From Nodosilinea sp. WJT8-NPBG4 (GTDB lineage: Bacteria; Cyanobacteriota; Cyanobacteriia; Phormidesmidales; Phormidesmidaceae), in contig JAHHHQ010000067.1 of NCBI GenBank assembly GCA_019359285.1, positions 1 to 63,636 on the forward strand: 63,636 nucleotides of DNA. The letters are read 5' to 3'. How positions within the stretch are numbered: position 1 is the stretch's first letter; the number at the start of each line of letters is the position of its first letter. The translations under genes were made by a program, and so were the position numbers. A model generated the notes under the pieces. The model searched no databases and was not told where the DNA came from. It saw only the letters and a list, made by a program, of their open reading frames with translations. Below, one piece after another: positions 7,951-17,952 of this stretch.

Positions 7951-10149
7951 ATGACTAACAAGACCTACCAAGATTACGTTGAAGAAATTGACCTACAACG
8001 CTATTGGCTAGTGCTGAAACGGCGTTGGTTGCCAGCGACTCTTGTGCTAGGCACCTGTATGGCAGGTTCAGTACTCTTTGCCTTGACGCGAGATCCGTCT
8101 TATAACGCGGAAGGCAGCATACTGGTTAGGCCAGATCTTACCCCAACACTGACTGGAGTAGGGACAGACATTAGAGAGCTTCCTCTCTCAGTGAACAACC
8201 TGCAGAACCAAAGTTCTGTTGTGCTTTCAACTGCAGTTATGGAATCCGTTATTGATAATTTGAGTCTTACGGATGATGACGGTTTGCCTCTAAAGCCAGC
8301 AGATCTGAGCACCAAACTCAAAGTAGAGTCCACAGAACAGGCAGACATCTTACAGATTGCCTACAGCTCTGATGATCCTAACGAGGCTGCTACTGTTGTC
8401 AACGCAGTAATGGATGCCTATCTGGAACGAGACATTCTTAGCAACCGCCTAAAGGCAGCTACAGCTAGAGAGTTCATTGAGCGGCAATTGCCTATTGCTG
8501 AAGCTGACCTAGACCGTTCAGCCGCAGCACTGCAGCAGTTCAAGGATGCTAATGGCATTGTTGTTCTTGAAGACGAAGCTGTCGTAGCCGTTACTGCGAT
8601 CGCTGAGTTAGACACCCAGATTCGCGACGTGTCTTCTACTCTCGCCAGTGCCAACACTCAGGCAAGCAAGTTACAAGAGCAACTAGCGATCCCATTAGAG
8701 CAAGCTAAACAAATTGAAACCTTAAGCCAGTCTACAGCTGTTCAGCAAGCACTAGCAGATTTACAGCTAGCCCAAGCTGAGTTGGCAAGTCAGCGTAGTC
8801 TTTACCGAGAGACTCACCCTACGGTTATCAATTTAGAGCGCCGAGTAGAATCACTGCAAAGTCTGCTTAGTGAACGAGTCAAAGACATCGTAGGAACAAC
8901 TGACCTTGCGGGTCTCGGCAATCTACAGATGAGCCCTCTAGATCAACAGCTCACAACAGAGTTAGCCACAGCAGTCGTAAACCGTTCTAGTTTGGCTAGT
9001 CAACTGCAGAGTTTAGTTGAATCTCGAAATCGTTATGCTGAGAGAATTCAAGCATTTCCAGCCCTTGAAAAGCGCCAGTTGGAATTGACTCAGCGTCTGC
9101 AGTCAGCTCAGTTGAACTATGAAAATCTTTTAGCAGCTTTTCAACAAACTCAGCTAGCTGAAAACCAGACCGTCGGCAGCGCCGAAATTTTGGAAAGGGC
9201 TGAGCCTGCAGAAGACGCTGGTAGCTTACTTATTCCAGCCCTTGTCGTCGGCACCTTTTTAGGTAGCTTGCTCGGCATTGCTTGCGCCTTTTTCCTAGAT
9301 TTGGTCGACAAATCAGTTAAAACTGCCAAGGATGGCGAGATGTTGCTGGGTTACACTCTACTTGGTTTAATTCCCAAGTTTCGTACGAAACCTGAGAGTG
9401 AAGGATCTACAGCCTACCTTGCTGACAGACTTAACCGAGCTGCCTATATTCCTGCCCTCGATAGAAATCAACCCATGGTCTCGGCAGCTTTTCAGATGCT
9501 TCAGGCAAATCTGAAATTTACCAGCTCTGATACCCCTCACCGCGTCATCGCAATTACCAGTTCAGTTGCTGAAGAAGGTAAATCTGAAGTTTCAGCCAAT
9601 CTAGCTGCTACTTTAGCTCAGTCAGGTAAACAGGTATTACTGATTGATGCTGACCTTCGTTCTCCATCTCAGCACCATATTTGGGATGTTATTAACCGAG
9701 CTGGTTTAAGCCAGGTACTAATTAGAGAAGAAACCCAGCAAGACGTTATCCACCAAATTTCTGAGAACCTAACTCTCATGACGGCTGGTGCTCTTCCACC
9801 TAACCCTATAGCCATCCTAGATTCTGAGCGAATGGCAGATTTGCTCCAACAGATGAAGCGGCAGTACGACTATATTTTAATTGATACACCGCCGCTTCTA
9901 GGGGCCGCAGATGCAGCTGTGCTGGGGCGTATGTCTGACGGTGTTCTGTTAGTGCTGAGACCTCGAAAAGTAGACTCTGCAAATGCCTTGGCAGCTAAGT
10001 CTTTCCTAGAACGGTCACAGGCAAATGTCCTAGGCGTAGTTGCCAACGGAGTGGATATCAATAACGAGCACGGCGATTATGTCTCTCGCATTAAAGCTGG
10101 CGAGTATGGGAAGACAACGCTATCAGAAATGCAAACAACGGTTCGTTAG
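7951..10149 (+). CDS. Polysaccharide co-polymerase / BY-type tyrosine kinase (Wzc-like)
   Basis: The 732-residue inner-membrane protein controls exopolysaccharide polymerisation and export together with a Wza-type channel. An N-terminal Wzz domain begins near residue 15, with a first transmembrane helix around 28-46. A long coiled-coil region spans about 180-400, and the second helix is at about 425-449. The cytoplasmic BY-kinase follows: Walker A VAEEGKSEVSANLA (about 539-552), A' motif VLLIDADLR (about 564-572) and Walker B YILIDTPPLLGAADA (about 640-654). The tail has only two Tyr (in GDYVSRIKAGEYG), fewer than the classical cluster. It is 17 nt from the exporter gene downstream, so the two form one operon. 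Confidence 0.9.
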   Translation: MTNKTYQDYVEEIDLQRYWLVLKRRWLPATLVLGTCMAGSVLFALTRDPSYNAEGSILVRPDLTPTLTGVGTDIRELPLSVNNLQNQSSVVLSTAVMESVIDNLSLTDDDGLPLKPADLSTKLKVESTEQADILQIAYSSDDPNEAATVVNAVMDAYLERDILSNRLKAATAREFIERQLPIAEADLDRSAAALQQFKDANGIVVLEDEAVVAVTAIAELDTQIRDVSSTLASANTQASKLQEQLAIPLEQAKQIETLSQSTAVQQALADLQLAQAELASQRSLYRETHPTVINLERRVESLQSLLSERVKDIVGTTDLAGLGNLQMSPLDQQLTTELATAVVNRSSLASQLQSLVESRNRYAERIQAFPALEKRQLELTQRLQSAQLNYENLLAAFQQTQLAENQTVGSAEILERAEPAEDAGSLLIPALVVGTFLGSLLGIACAFFLDLVDKSVKTAKDGEMLLGYTLLGLIPKFRTKPESEGSTAYLADRLNRAAYIPALDRNQPMVSAAFQMLQANLKFTSSDTPHRVIAITSSVAEEGKSEVSANLAATLAQSGKQVLLIDADLRSPSQHHIWDVINRAGLSQVLIREETQQDVIHQISENLTLMTAGALPPNPIAILDSERMADLLQQMKRQYDYILIDTPPLLGAADAAVLGRMSDGVLLVLRPRKVDSANALAAKSFLERSQANVLGVVANGVDINNEHGDYVSRIKAGEYGKTTLSEMQTTVR

Positions 10150-10166
10150 ACTTATTGCTTAAGATT

Positions 10167-11273
10167 ATGAAACTAGATAGACTTTCTATTGCGCTAATTT
10201 CGCTCTCAGCCGCATTAGCTCACAGTTGTCTGTGGGGTTTAGAGGCAGCAAATGCTCAACAATCAATAGAGTTTAATGCTCCAACTATTGAGCTACCAAC
10301 TTCACCTGCTCCTGGAAACTATATTTTAGGAGCAGGTGACCAAATTGCTATTGAAGTCTTTGGATACGAAGAGTTCACTGGCTCACGGGTAGTGTTACCT
10401 GATGGCACGATGCCTTTTCCATTCTTGGGATCTATTCAAGCATCAGGAAAAACTGTCGACAACTTATCCGAAGAAATTACCCAAGGGCTCAATGCCTATC
10501 TGGTAAACCCAGTTGTCAATGTTAGCTTAACGGCGCTGCGTCCAGTAGTTGTAGATGTAGCGGGTGAGGTTTATCGTCCTGGACCTGTACAACTGAGTAG
10601 CTTAACCTCAGCTGAAACACAGCTAGACGTAAACGCTCGGATTACAGCAGCCACAACAACACCAACCCTATCTTCGGCCCTAGTAGCTGCTGGTGGAATA
10701 CGTCGCACAGCAGATATCCGGTCAGTTATTGTCCGACGACAGCTATCAAATGGTCAGTCGCAGGATCTTTCTGTGAACCTATGGGATGCCATTTCTAGTG
10801 GTGGTCAAGGCAACAACCTGGTGCTCAGAGACGGAGATTCTATCTATGTACCTAAGGCCCAGCCCGGTGCTGAGATTGATCCATCTTTAGTGGCAAGTTC
10901 AAGCATTGCGCCAGACAATGTTCGAGTGCGCGTTATTGGCGATGGCGTGGTTCAACCAGGAGAAGTACAGATACAGCCTAACAGTTCGGTGGCTGGCGCG
11001 ATCGCTGCTGCTGGTGGTCCTAACTCTGATGCAGCCTTAGGAGAAGTTCGCCTCGTGCGACTTTCAGAGACGGGGCAAGTCGAAGAACAAAGAGTAGACC
11101 TCTCCAGCTTGGTAGATAACTATCAAGTTCAGGACGGAGACGTGATTTTAGTACCTAAGAAAGGTTACCTGGTCGGTATTGACACTATAAATCGAGCCCT
11201 AACTCCAATTTTGGCTCCTTTAGGTGGCATCTTTAACATTTTGGATGTCTTCAATATATTCAATGATGACTAA
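10167..11273 (+). CDS. Polysaccharide export protein (Wza-like, SLBB)
   Basis: The ATG at 10167 gives a 368-residue protein with a clear signal peptide (ALISLSAALAHSCLWGL, cleaved near ANAQQ); a TTG at 10155 would add four residues. The polysaccharide export domain starts around residue 50 (LGAGDQIAIEVFGYEEFTGS). Two SLBB domains follow, one around 125-230 and one around 250-330 (VRVIGDGVVQPGEVQIQP). The C terminus is an amphipathic stretch, as in Wza proteins that form the outer-membrane pore helix. It follows the Wzc-like kinase directly and a strong terminator ends the pair. Confidence 0.88.
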   Translation: MKLDRLSIALISLSAALAHSCLWGLEAANAQQSIEFNAPTIELPTSPAPGNYILGAGDQIAIEVFGYEEFTGSRVVLPDGTMPFPFLGSIQASGKTVDNLSEEITQGLNAYLVNPVVNVSLTALRPVVVDVAGEVYRPGPVQLSSLTSAETQLDVNARITAATTTPTLSSALVAAGGIRRTADIRSVIVRRQLSNGQSQDLSVNLWDAISSGGQGNNLVLRDGDSIYVPKAQPGAEIDPSLVASSSIAPDNVRVRVIGDGVVQPGEVQIQPNSSVAGAIAAAGGPNSDAALGEVRLVRLSETGQVEEQRVDLSSLVDNYQVQDGDVILVPKKGYLVGIDTINRALTPILAPLGGIFNILDVFNIFNDD

Positions 11274-12062
11274 TAACTGCGTCAAAGCAAAGTTACCTTA
11301 AAAAGAGCTAACTCCATGTAATTGACCTACCTAAAGTTCAAAGACTTTATCGAATCAATACTGGCTAGCTAATAGAAGGCACTCTATTATACTTAAACTC
11401 CTTGGTTAACCAAGGAGTTCTTTTTTTGCATCTGATATTGGAGTATGGCCATTGCCAGCTCGGCCAAAACATTCTATATCACCCTGGGTCGTGTTAGCTT
11501 TGCACTTGTGCGCCGTCTTTTTGTCAGTGACAATAACTTGTGTTCTAAGCACGGTGGACAGCGCTATAACACTTCATCAGTTTCGATATTTACACAAAAA
11601 CTCTAGAGCGATTCTCTATCCCGCCACCTCAAGAAGAGGGTACGAAATCAAGCGTTCATAATCTGTAGCGTTAACGTCCAAGTTTTGTATTCTACCGGTG
11701 AGTTAATACAAACTAACCTTAACTATCGAAAAGCTCAATTACTGATTAAAATATAGCTTAACCTAACATCTTGTCATCAGGAACTTAGTTCTAGACCTTT
11801 ACCCTAAGCTTGCTTGACCAATAAGCTATTGAACTGGTGGCTAGACTATCAAGATAATAAGCTGATATACCTTCGAATGCTAGTTCGTTGTTTGGCTATA
11901 GGCATGGGGAGCTCATCGACCAACACACTATGGCAAAACTAATAGCTACGATCTCAACCTCTTGGAAGTAGATTGCCACTAGACAGGTATTCCACAGTGA
12001 ATTGAATAGTATTCCAATACCTACTCTAAAAGGTCTACTGCTTTAAGCCCTATAAAAACGCT
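11274..12062. other. Gap after the export operon
   Basis: This 789-nt AT-rich interval holds the terminator listed at 11396-11427. A 69-codon frame at 11452-11661 lacks family features and is not called. The rest shows no repeat or RNA gene that I can recognise. Confidence 0.4.
11396..11427 (+). terminator. Rho-independent terminator of the Wzc-Wza operon
   Basis: AACTCCTTGG and CCAAGGAGTT form a perfect 10-bp stem with a TTAA loop, followed by C and seven T. This is a textbook intrinsic terminator, 123 nt after the exporter stop. Confidence 0.9.
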
Positions 12063-13331
12063 CTAATCCTTTGATGCGAAAACCTTTGGGGTTAGAGAGA
12101 AAGCTAGGATAACAAAAAGGATCCAATATAAGGTGGTTAGACGAGCCAGATAGCTTTCGAAGGTGTTAAACAAAACAAGCATTGACAGAAATAAAAGAGG
12201 CCACAGATAAGCTGCTTCTTTCCGGTCATAGGCAAGCTTTGCTGCCCTGACATAGGTCATAAACCATGTGACACAAAAGAACGAAAAGCCAATAAAACCA
12301 ACATCCAGAATAAGATCTAAAAAGCCATTATGCGCATGAGGTGGAACGTGATATGCGAAAGACTCAAAACCAGTCGTTAAACCTACCGAATCCCAGAACA
12401 CACCTCTTCCATATCCAAGGTATGGGCTGCCTGGAATCTTCGCACTAATAACAAGATGCCAGATGAGCGTTCGTGTAGATAGCGTAGGGTCTCTATCAAA
12501 GTAATCAAGAATGTCTACCCAATTGGAGAATAAGACATAAAAGAAGCTAACTGAAACTAGCACAAACAAAGCACCTAGTAGAACTGAGCGCTTGCCTAGC
12601 CAAGCAAAGCGACGATAAAAAATTGTTAGCATCAGCCCTACGAAAGAGAGCGTTAATGCTGTAACGGAACTACTAACAAGTAACGCCGCAAAACATCCCC
12701 CAAGGAGTATTAGCGCCCATCTCTGCTTCTCTTTGGCATAATTAGCTAACATAAAGAGAGCTATCAAAGTCATTGCTGAGTGCGCACCGAACTGATTTTT
12801 CTGAGCAAATACCCCTTTCCAACTACCGACAAAAGGGCCCTCAATATGACGCCCTACCCCCGGCATAGCAACCGCTAGAGCCACGCTCTCCAGAAAAACT
12901 ATGACCAAAACCCATAGAATTATCTTAAATTGCTGCTCTAGCGTAAATCTAGAGGCAATATAAAGACTCAATAAAAACATTGGGAAAAATTCTTTCCAAA
13001 TAGAATCTATCGTGACTGAAGGATTGTAGGACCATAAAAAGGAGATGGAAGTGATGAAAATCAGCCCCAATGCCCATTTGTTACTAAGAGCTGTCTTCAG
13101 TGTTTCAATAGGACGTAGTGACAATAACAGCAAAACAACTGCATAGGCAGCGTATCGAATCAAAGTAATAATTGGTGTTGGAATAACCGGAGCTGCGGCG
13201 AGATCTGCTCCGAAGCCAAAAGCTCCTGCAAAAAATAGAAGATAGAAAATTGCAAAGCATGTCTCCGCAAAATCAATTTGCTTTCCAGATACTACGGTGT
13301 TACCGTTAAGGGTAAGTTTTTGAGCTTGCAT
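12063..13331 (-). CDS. O-antigen ligase/polymerase-like membrane protein
   Basis: About 422 residues from the ATG at 13331; an in-frame TTG at 13355 is the alternative start. It has roughly ten to twelve hydrophobic helices. The large periplasmic loop after the middle of the protein carries the family pattern STRTLIWHLVISAKIPGSPY followed by GYGRG, and later VPPHAHNGFLDLILDVGF, whose His-Asn pair is typical of WaaL/Wzy-type O-antigen ligase domains. The likely role is polymerising or ligating the repeat units exported by the neighbouring Wzc-Wza-like system. It stands alone on the minus strand, flanked by long gaps, so regulation is not shared with the export operon. Confidence 0.82.
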   Translation of the reverse strand: MQAQKLTLNGNTVVSGKQIDFAETCFAIFYLLFFAGAFGFGADLAAAPVIPTPIITLIRYAAYAVVLLLLSLRPIETLKTALSNKWALGLIFITSISFLWSYNPSVTIDSIWKEFFPMFLLSLYIASRFTLEQQFKIILWVLVIVFLESVALAVAMPGVGRHIEGPFVGSWKGVFAQKNQFGAHSAMTLIALFMLANYAKEKQRWALILLGGCFAALLVSSSVTALTLSFVGLMLTIFYRRFAWLGKRSVLLGALFVLVSVSFFYVLFSNWVDILDYFDRDPTLSTRTLIWHLVISAKIPGSPYLGYGRGVFWDSVGLTTGFESFAYHVPPHAHNGFLDLILDVGFIGFSFFCVTWFMTYVRAAKLAYDRKEAAYLWPLLFLSMLVLFNTFESYLARLTTLYWILFVILAFSLTPKVFASKD

Positions 13332-13355
13332 GGCGTCAAGTGCTTTAACAAACAA

Positions 13356-13985
13356 TATGGGAACAAATACTGGCGTTTTGCGTAGCTATTCCACTACAAC
13401 GTTTTTCAAAATCCATTTAGAAATAATTATATTAGATATGGATGAGCATTAGTCTTTTATTGGATATATCCTATGCAGCGAGGTGTAGACATGAATATCT
13501 GATGAAATTTTATGGTTAAAAGGCTTGACGAGAGTCTCGATTACACAACCTTATGGCACGGTTTTCTCTTTGCCAACCACCTTTATTACATAAAGCTCAC
13601 TTTATAAGCACGATGCGAAGCTAGCGGTAACGAACCTTCCCCTCCCGGCAGCAAATCAGCCAAATAGAAACTTTCTGAGGATAGATTTAGACAAATAGGA
13701 AGATGCTGTGAAGCTTCTTTAAAGTGTTTTCTTAGCAGCATGAATAATTTGTCCTACTAAATCTATCTTTACTAAGATTTGGGTACTATAGTAATGGAAT
13801 ACTTAGAAGTTTTTTCCCACTAATAGTTTAGGTCACGATCAATTGCATAGTTGTTGGGTTAAAGATTACAGGTATCTAAACGATAGATCGTTTGTTCTGC
13901 TACGTCCTTAGTACAGAAGGTTGTCAAGTAGTTATGCCCGGCTAATTTAGTCAGGGCATTTAGCAGTTATTTTGAGGGAGAAGTA
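13356..13985. other. Divergent gap between Wzy-like gene and ABC exporter
   Basis: About 630 nt of AT-rich DNA between divergently transcribed genes, so both promoters must lie here. A weak hairpin ATGCCC/GGGCAT sits around 13935-13960, shortly before the exporter. No other structure or reading frame is seen. Confidence 0.4.
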
Positions 13986-15785
13986 GTGAGCTATTTTCAA
14001 AAATTTCTTTATGTTTTTTCTGGGCATCAACGGCAACTGATCTGGTTGATTGGCATTTTTCTGCTCACATCTCTTTTAGAAGCTTTTGGGATAGGCTTAA
14101 TTGGCCCATTTCTGAACTTAGCAGGTGACGCAGAAAAGGTTGTTCAGCAAAGCGATACCTTTAACTGGATCTATCAAACTTTTGGATTCAGCAGCTTCGA
14201 AAAACTTGTTCTTTGGTTCGGAATTTTTATCATCGTTATCTTTTTGCTAAAAGGAGCTATTTACTTCTTGAGCAAGCGTTACTCATACAAAGTTCTCTTC
14301 GATCAGAGAGCCGCTGTTCAAGAACGTCTCTTTGATACCTATTTACTTGCTCCTTACGATTTTCATTTAACAAGAAATACTGCGGACTATATTAATAAGA
14401 TAACTAATGAAACGCATCGATTCTGCTTTATGGTCTCTCTGCCTATGGTGGAATCGGTTTCTCATTCTATTGTAATTGCCACGCTTCTAGTGTTGATGGC
14501 GAAGACTAACAGTTTATTGTTAACTGTTTCACTAGCTGCGCTTTTTCCCGCTTTTGTAGTCTTCTCTTTCTTGGTGAAGCGATTAAAAGAGTGGGGTAGA
14601 TTATCGACCATTGCCCGAGAAGAAACTATCAAGGCTGTTAATCATGGGTTAGGAGGCATCAAGGAAACTCGAGTCTTTGGTTGCGAAAATTATTTTCGTA
14701 AGGAATTAGAAGAGCATGTACACGAGGAAGCTCGAGTAGAAATTCTCTTTCAGAGTGCTCAATTTGTACCGCGAACAATGATTGAGACTCTTCTGATAAC
14801 AGCTATTGTTGGTTTCGTCTGCGTCTCCCAGCTACTTATCGGGCAGGATTTTCAGGCGGCAATTGCTAGCATGGGTGTATTTGCTGTTGCTTCCTTGAGG
14901 TTGATTCCAGCTGCTAGCAACTTGGCCGAGTGCGTTGGTAAGTTGCGGAACTCAGCCCACAGTCTAGACATGATGTACTTAGATCTGAAGGAAATTGACA
15001 ACAACGAGTTCAGCAAGTACGAAAACCCCTCATTGCTAGCAAGCTCTCCCCATACTCCTGAGCACAAACATTCTTCCATTTTTTCTGAAAGCCTGAAGAT
15101 TTCCGATATTTTTTATCAGTACCCTAGTTCTCCAAAACCTTCTCTGGTAGGTGTTTCGATGGAGATTAAGCGGGGAGAGTCTATTGGACTCATAGGTCAA
15201 TCTGGGGCAGGAAAAACGACCTTAGTGGATGTGATGTTAAGCTTGCTGATTCCTCAGAGCGGCGATATTTTTCTTGATGGAAAATCAATTTATAGTGATT
15301 TGCCAAACTGGAGAAAGCTAGTTGGTTACATACCTCAGTCCATTTTCTTGACTGACGACACCATTGAGAAAAATATTGCTTTCGGGGTTCCGAAAGCTGA
15401 GATTGACAACGAACGTTTGTGGTACGCAATTAAAGCAGCGCAGCTTGAGGAATTGGTTCAAGACTTGCCAAACGGTGTTGATACTGCAGTAGGTGAGCGT
15501 GGAGTACGTCTCTCAGGCGGGCAACGCCAGCGCATTGGCATTGCCCGCGCACTTTATCACCAAAGAGAGATTCTCGTGTTAGACGAAGCAACCTCTGCTT
15601 TAGATAATGAAACGGAACGGTTGATTAGCGAATCAATCAGGGCTTTAGCTGGCTCTAAAACTCTGATCATCATTGCCCACCGGTTATCAACAATTGAGCA
15701 CTGCGATCGCATCTACGTTCTCGACAAAGGCACAGTAGCCCGCTCTGGAACTTATGCTGATGTTGTTCTCGCACCTCAAAAGTAG
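13986..15785 (+). CDS. ABC exporter (fused membrane and ATPase domains)
   Basis: A 599-residue half-transporter of the MsbA/lipid-oligosaccharide type, acting as a homodimer. The membrane domain (about 1-320) has six helices. The ATPase domain has Walker A GQSGAGKTT (about 405-413), signature LSGGQRQRIGIARAL (about 508-522), Walker B ILVLDEATSALD (about 529-540) and H-loop IIAHRLSTI (about 562-570). GTG at 13986 is preceded by a GAGGGAGAAG ribosome-binding site. Its place in a polysaccharide region suggests flipping of a lipid-linked sugar, but peptide or lipid export is equally possible from sequence alone. Confidence 0.88.
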   Translation: MSYFQKFLYVFSGHQRQLIWLIGIFLLTSLLEAFGIGLIGPFLNLAGDAEKVVQQSDTFNWIYQTFGFSSFEKLVLWFGIFIIVIFLLKGAIYFLSKRYSYKVLFDQRAAVQERLFDTYLLAPYDFHLTRNTADYINKITNETHRFCFMVSLPMVESVSHSIVIATLLVLMAKTNSLLLTVSLAALFPAFVVFSFLVKRLKEWGRLSTIAREETIKAVNHGLGGIKETRVFGCENYFRKELEEHVHEEARVEILFQSAQFVPRTMIETLLITAIVGFVCVSQLLIGQDFQAAIASMGVFAVASLRLIPAASNLAECVGKLRNSAHSLDMMYLDLKEIDNNEFSKYENPSLLASSPHTPEHKHSSIFSESLKISDIFYQYPSSPKPSLVGVSMEIKRGESIGLIGQSGAGKTTLVDVMLSLLIPQSGDIFLDGKSIYSDLPNWRKLVGYIPQSIFLTDDTIEKNIAFGVPKAEIDNERLWYAIKAAQLEELVQDLPNGVDTAVGERGVRLSGGQRQRIGIARALYHQREILVLDEATSALDNETERLISESIRALAGSKTLIIIAHRLSTIEHCDRIYVLDKGTVARSGTYADVVLAPQK

Positions 15786-15825
15786 GTGCATGCCTATCGG
15801 CCATCAGTGAGATTGAACAGATACT

Positions 15826-15879
15826 TATTGATGGCCTTTCACCTCACTGACTGAGCGCTGAGGTGAAAGGTCATCAATA
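15826..15879. terminator. Long hairpin between convergent genes
   Basis: Two 21-nt arms (15826-15846 and 15859-15879) pair throughout apart from one G-U, with a 12-nt loop. The hairpin sits between the ABC exporter and the minus-strand TonB-like gene and could stop transcription from both sides, although neither side has a strong T run. Confidence 0.55.
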
Positions 15880-15931
15880 GCTAGTTAACCATCTATCGCT
15901 TTGTAAAGCAGTCGAAGTTCTTCGAGAGGCT

Positions 15932-17086
15932 TCACTCAGCTGTTGAGTTACTGAATTCTTCTGATGCAGCGGTGCGCGATTGCAGAAGAGCCTCACGACT
16001 GATGCAGTTTTGGTCGTCGTACTCTATTTCTACAGTGACCTGATACAAAGTATTCGCTGCCAAAGCGCTATCGTCCGTGTTTTGTTGTTGGAGGTCTTGA
16101 AGGGCCTGTTCAGCGGCTTGGTTTAAGAACGGGTAACCGGTGCTTTTGAGCACTGTAGTCCACAATTCAAGGCTGTCGCTAGTTTCATCGGGTAAACCAA
16201 CTACCCCCAGTAGCCCATCAGCAGGTTCAGGAGATAAGCAGAGCCGACCACTATAGGGAACTTTGAGAACAATAGGCTCAGAAGCCTCAGTGACCGCATC
16301 TCCTAATTTTTCTTGCACAGATTGCAGCCAGGCTGTCTTAGCAATTTCAACCTCATCGGCGCTGGTTTGAGCATCGTTAAACTCCACCCTAGCTAGCAGT
16401 TCACTAGCCTGCTCGGTCTCTTGCCCTGCTGATGGATCGGCAGGATTTGTAGGTTCTAGTGGAGCACTGGTGGCATCCGTGCCCTGCCCGTTCGCCTGAT
16501 TTGGTTCTAAATCGGCAGCCCCGGTTTCGCTGGTATTTTCTGGAGAAGTAGCGATTGGCGTCGAAGCGCCTTGGGGTGCAGCATCTCCAGCCGAAGGCCT
16601 AACAGGGCGACGGATCACGCTCCTGTTGGGCAAAGAAGGGAAAGGGGTACGCCGGGGGGACAGCGTTATAGAGGAACGACCAGAGGAGCTATAGGGGGAA
16701 ATGCCTGAAGGAAAAGGATTAGAGGGCAACCTAGGGGAAGGGATCGCCAAGGACGCACCAAAGTCTGAACCAGGCTCAAGGGGTAGGCTGTTGCCTGAGG
16801 GGGGAAACAAACTCATTAAATCGTCTCCACCGTCCAAAGAATAGGCGGGGGTCGAAAAGTCGGGTAGACGATTTTGCTCCTCGGGGGTGAGCTCAATCAA
16901 CGGAACCCGCCGCTCTTCTGAACTTGAATCGCCTTCTCCCATAGCGGTGGCGCTTAAGCTGGAAAAGGAGGGACCAGCAGCAAACAACACTACGTGAAAC
17001 CCCAAGGACAACAGCGCCGCTATCCACTGGGGTCGACGGGCGGTTTTGAGCAGTTGGTTGAACCTGGGCGAGTTAGATGAATTCAT
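15932..17086 (-). CDS. TonB-like protein, proline/serine-rich
   Basis: The 384-residue protein has an N-terminal signal anchor (about 19-42, IAALLSLGFHVVLFAAG), then a long low-complexity region rich in Pro and Ser (about 60-240). A compact C-terminal domain follows (about 290-372), with LLGVVGLPDETSDSLELWTT followed by a stretch like the TonB C-terminal fold. I infer a periplasm-spanning TonB-like protein; no ExbB/ExbD or TonB-dependent receptor is next to it. The disordered part is too divergent to assign a partner. Convergent with the ABC exporter. Confidence 0.6.
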   Translation of the reverse strand: MNSSNSPRFNQLLKTARRPQWIAALLSLGFHVVLFAAGPSFSSLSATAMGEGDSSSEERRVPLIELTPEEQNRLPDFSTPAYSLDGGDDLMSLFPPSGNSLPLEPGSDFGASLAIPSPRLPSNPFPSGISPYSSSGRSSITLSPRRTPFPSLPNRSVIRRPVRPSAGDAAPQGASTPIATSPENTSETGAADLEPNQANGQGTDATSAPLEPTNPADPSAGQETEQASELLARVEFNDAQTSADEVEIAKTAWLQSVQEKLGDAVTEASEPIVLKVPYSGRLCLSPEPADGLLGVVGLPDETSDSLELWTTVLKSTGYPFLNQAAEQALQDLQQQNTDDSALAANTLYQVTVEIEYDDQNCISREALLQSRTAASEEFSNSTAE

Positions 17087-17157
17087 GCCGTACTGTGCTG
17101 TTTGCGATCGCTATGATGTATTGACTTGACCCTGTAAACCTGGGTTCCTAGTCATCT

Positions 17158-17901
17158 CTAGGGTAGCGGATTTGCCCCCGACCTTATGACCATAAGTGAA
17201 AAGTACGGCAGCTCTAAGGAGGGGTAGGTCGTCAGGGGGCGATAGACCGCCTGAGTGGGTTGAGTAGCGTTCACTATGACCCAGCTGTGCTCCAAAAGAC
17301 GCCGCTGGTGTAGCAACTGCCAAATCTGGTTGTACACTGACCCCACCTTGAGCAGCACTACGACATCAGCCCAGGCCAAAATAGCATCAAGCTCATCCAC
17401 AGTATAAAGAGCAGGCAGTACCACCAGCTTGTCTGACTGCACCGTCAGCGGTAATCCAAGGACGCTGACCGCTGCCATCGGTGAGCAAATGCCGGGGATG
17501 CGATTGATTTGTGCGGCTGGGTACCGACGCTCAATACTCAGGGCCAGGTAGTTGAAGGTGCCGTAAAAGCTAAGGTCGCCTTCACAGGCAAACACCACGT
17601 TTTGGCCTTGGCTGAGGCATTGCCAAACGCGATCGCCTGCCTGCTGCCAAGCGCTGGTGAGCTGGTCTGGGTCTAAGATGTAGGGAAACTCGAGCGGCAG
17701 TAGCTGTTGCTGACTCAGGTGCGGCGCAATGATTGTCTGGGCCAACCCGGGCCGACCGTTTCGCCCCTGGGGGAAGGCTACAACATCAGCTAACTGAAGA
17801 TACTTGAGCGCTTTAAGCGTGATTAAGTCGGGGTCTCCAGGACCAACGCCGATGCCAGTGAGCGTACCCAGTGCTGAAACGTGAAGTGGGTTAGAAGCCA
17901 T
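17158..17901 (-). CDS. cobI: Precorrin-2 C20-methyltransferase
   Basis: The 247-residue SAM-dependent enzyme methylates C20 of precorrin-2 (or the cobalt form) in corrin ring synthesis. The tetrapyrrole methylase fold is clear: GTLTGIGVGPGDPDLITLKA (residues 12-31), LQLADVVAFP (about 35-44), ACEGDLSFYGTFNYLA (about 105-120) and RIPGICSPMAAVSVLGLPLT (about 133-152). The last two are the SAM-binding loop and the CobI/CbiL-specific substrate site. No other cob gene is in the window, in keeping with the scattered corrin pathway of cyanobacteria. Its start is 52 nt from the stop of the antiporter gene upstream on the same strand. Confidence 0.9.
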   Translation of the reverse strand: MASNPLHVSALGTLTGIGVGPGDPDLITLKALKYLQLADVVAFPQGRNGRPGLAQTIIAPHLSQQQLLPLEFPYILDPDQLTSAWQQAGDRVWQCLSQGQNVVFACEGDLSFYGTFNYLALSIERRYPAAQINRIPGICSPMAAVSVLGLPLTVQSDKLVVLPALYTVDELDAILAWADVVVLLKVGSVYNQIWQLLHQRRLLEHSWVIVNATQPTQAVYRPLTTYPSLELPYFSLMVIRSGANPLP

Positions 17902-17952
17902 AAAGTTGATGCAGGTGAAAGCTGAAGCGCCATCGCGTCAGGAGAATCCAGC

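Noticed and set aside
11452..11661. 69-codon plus-strand frame with a hydrophobic stretch
   Set aside because: No ribosome-binding site, no family pattern, and it lies in AT-rich intergenic DNA just after a terminator.
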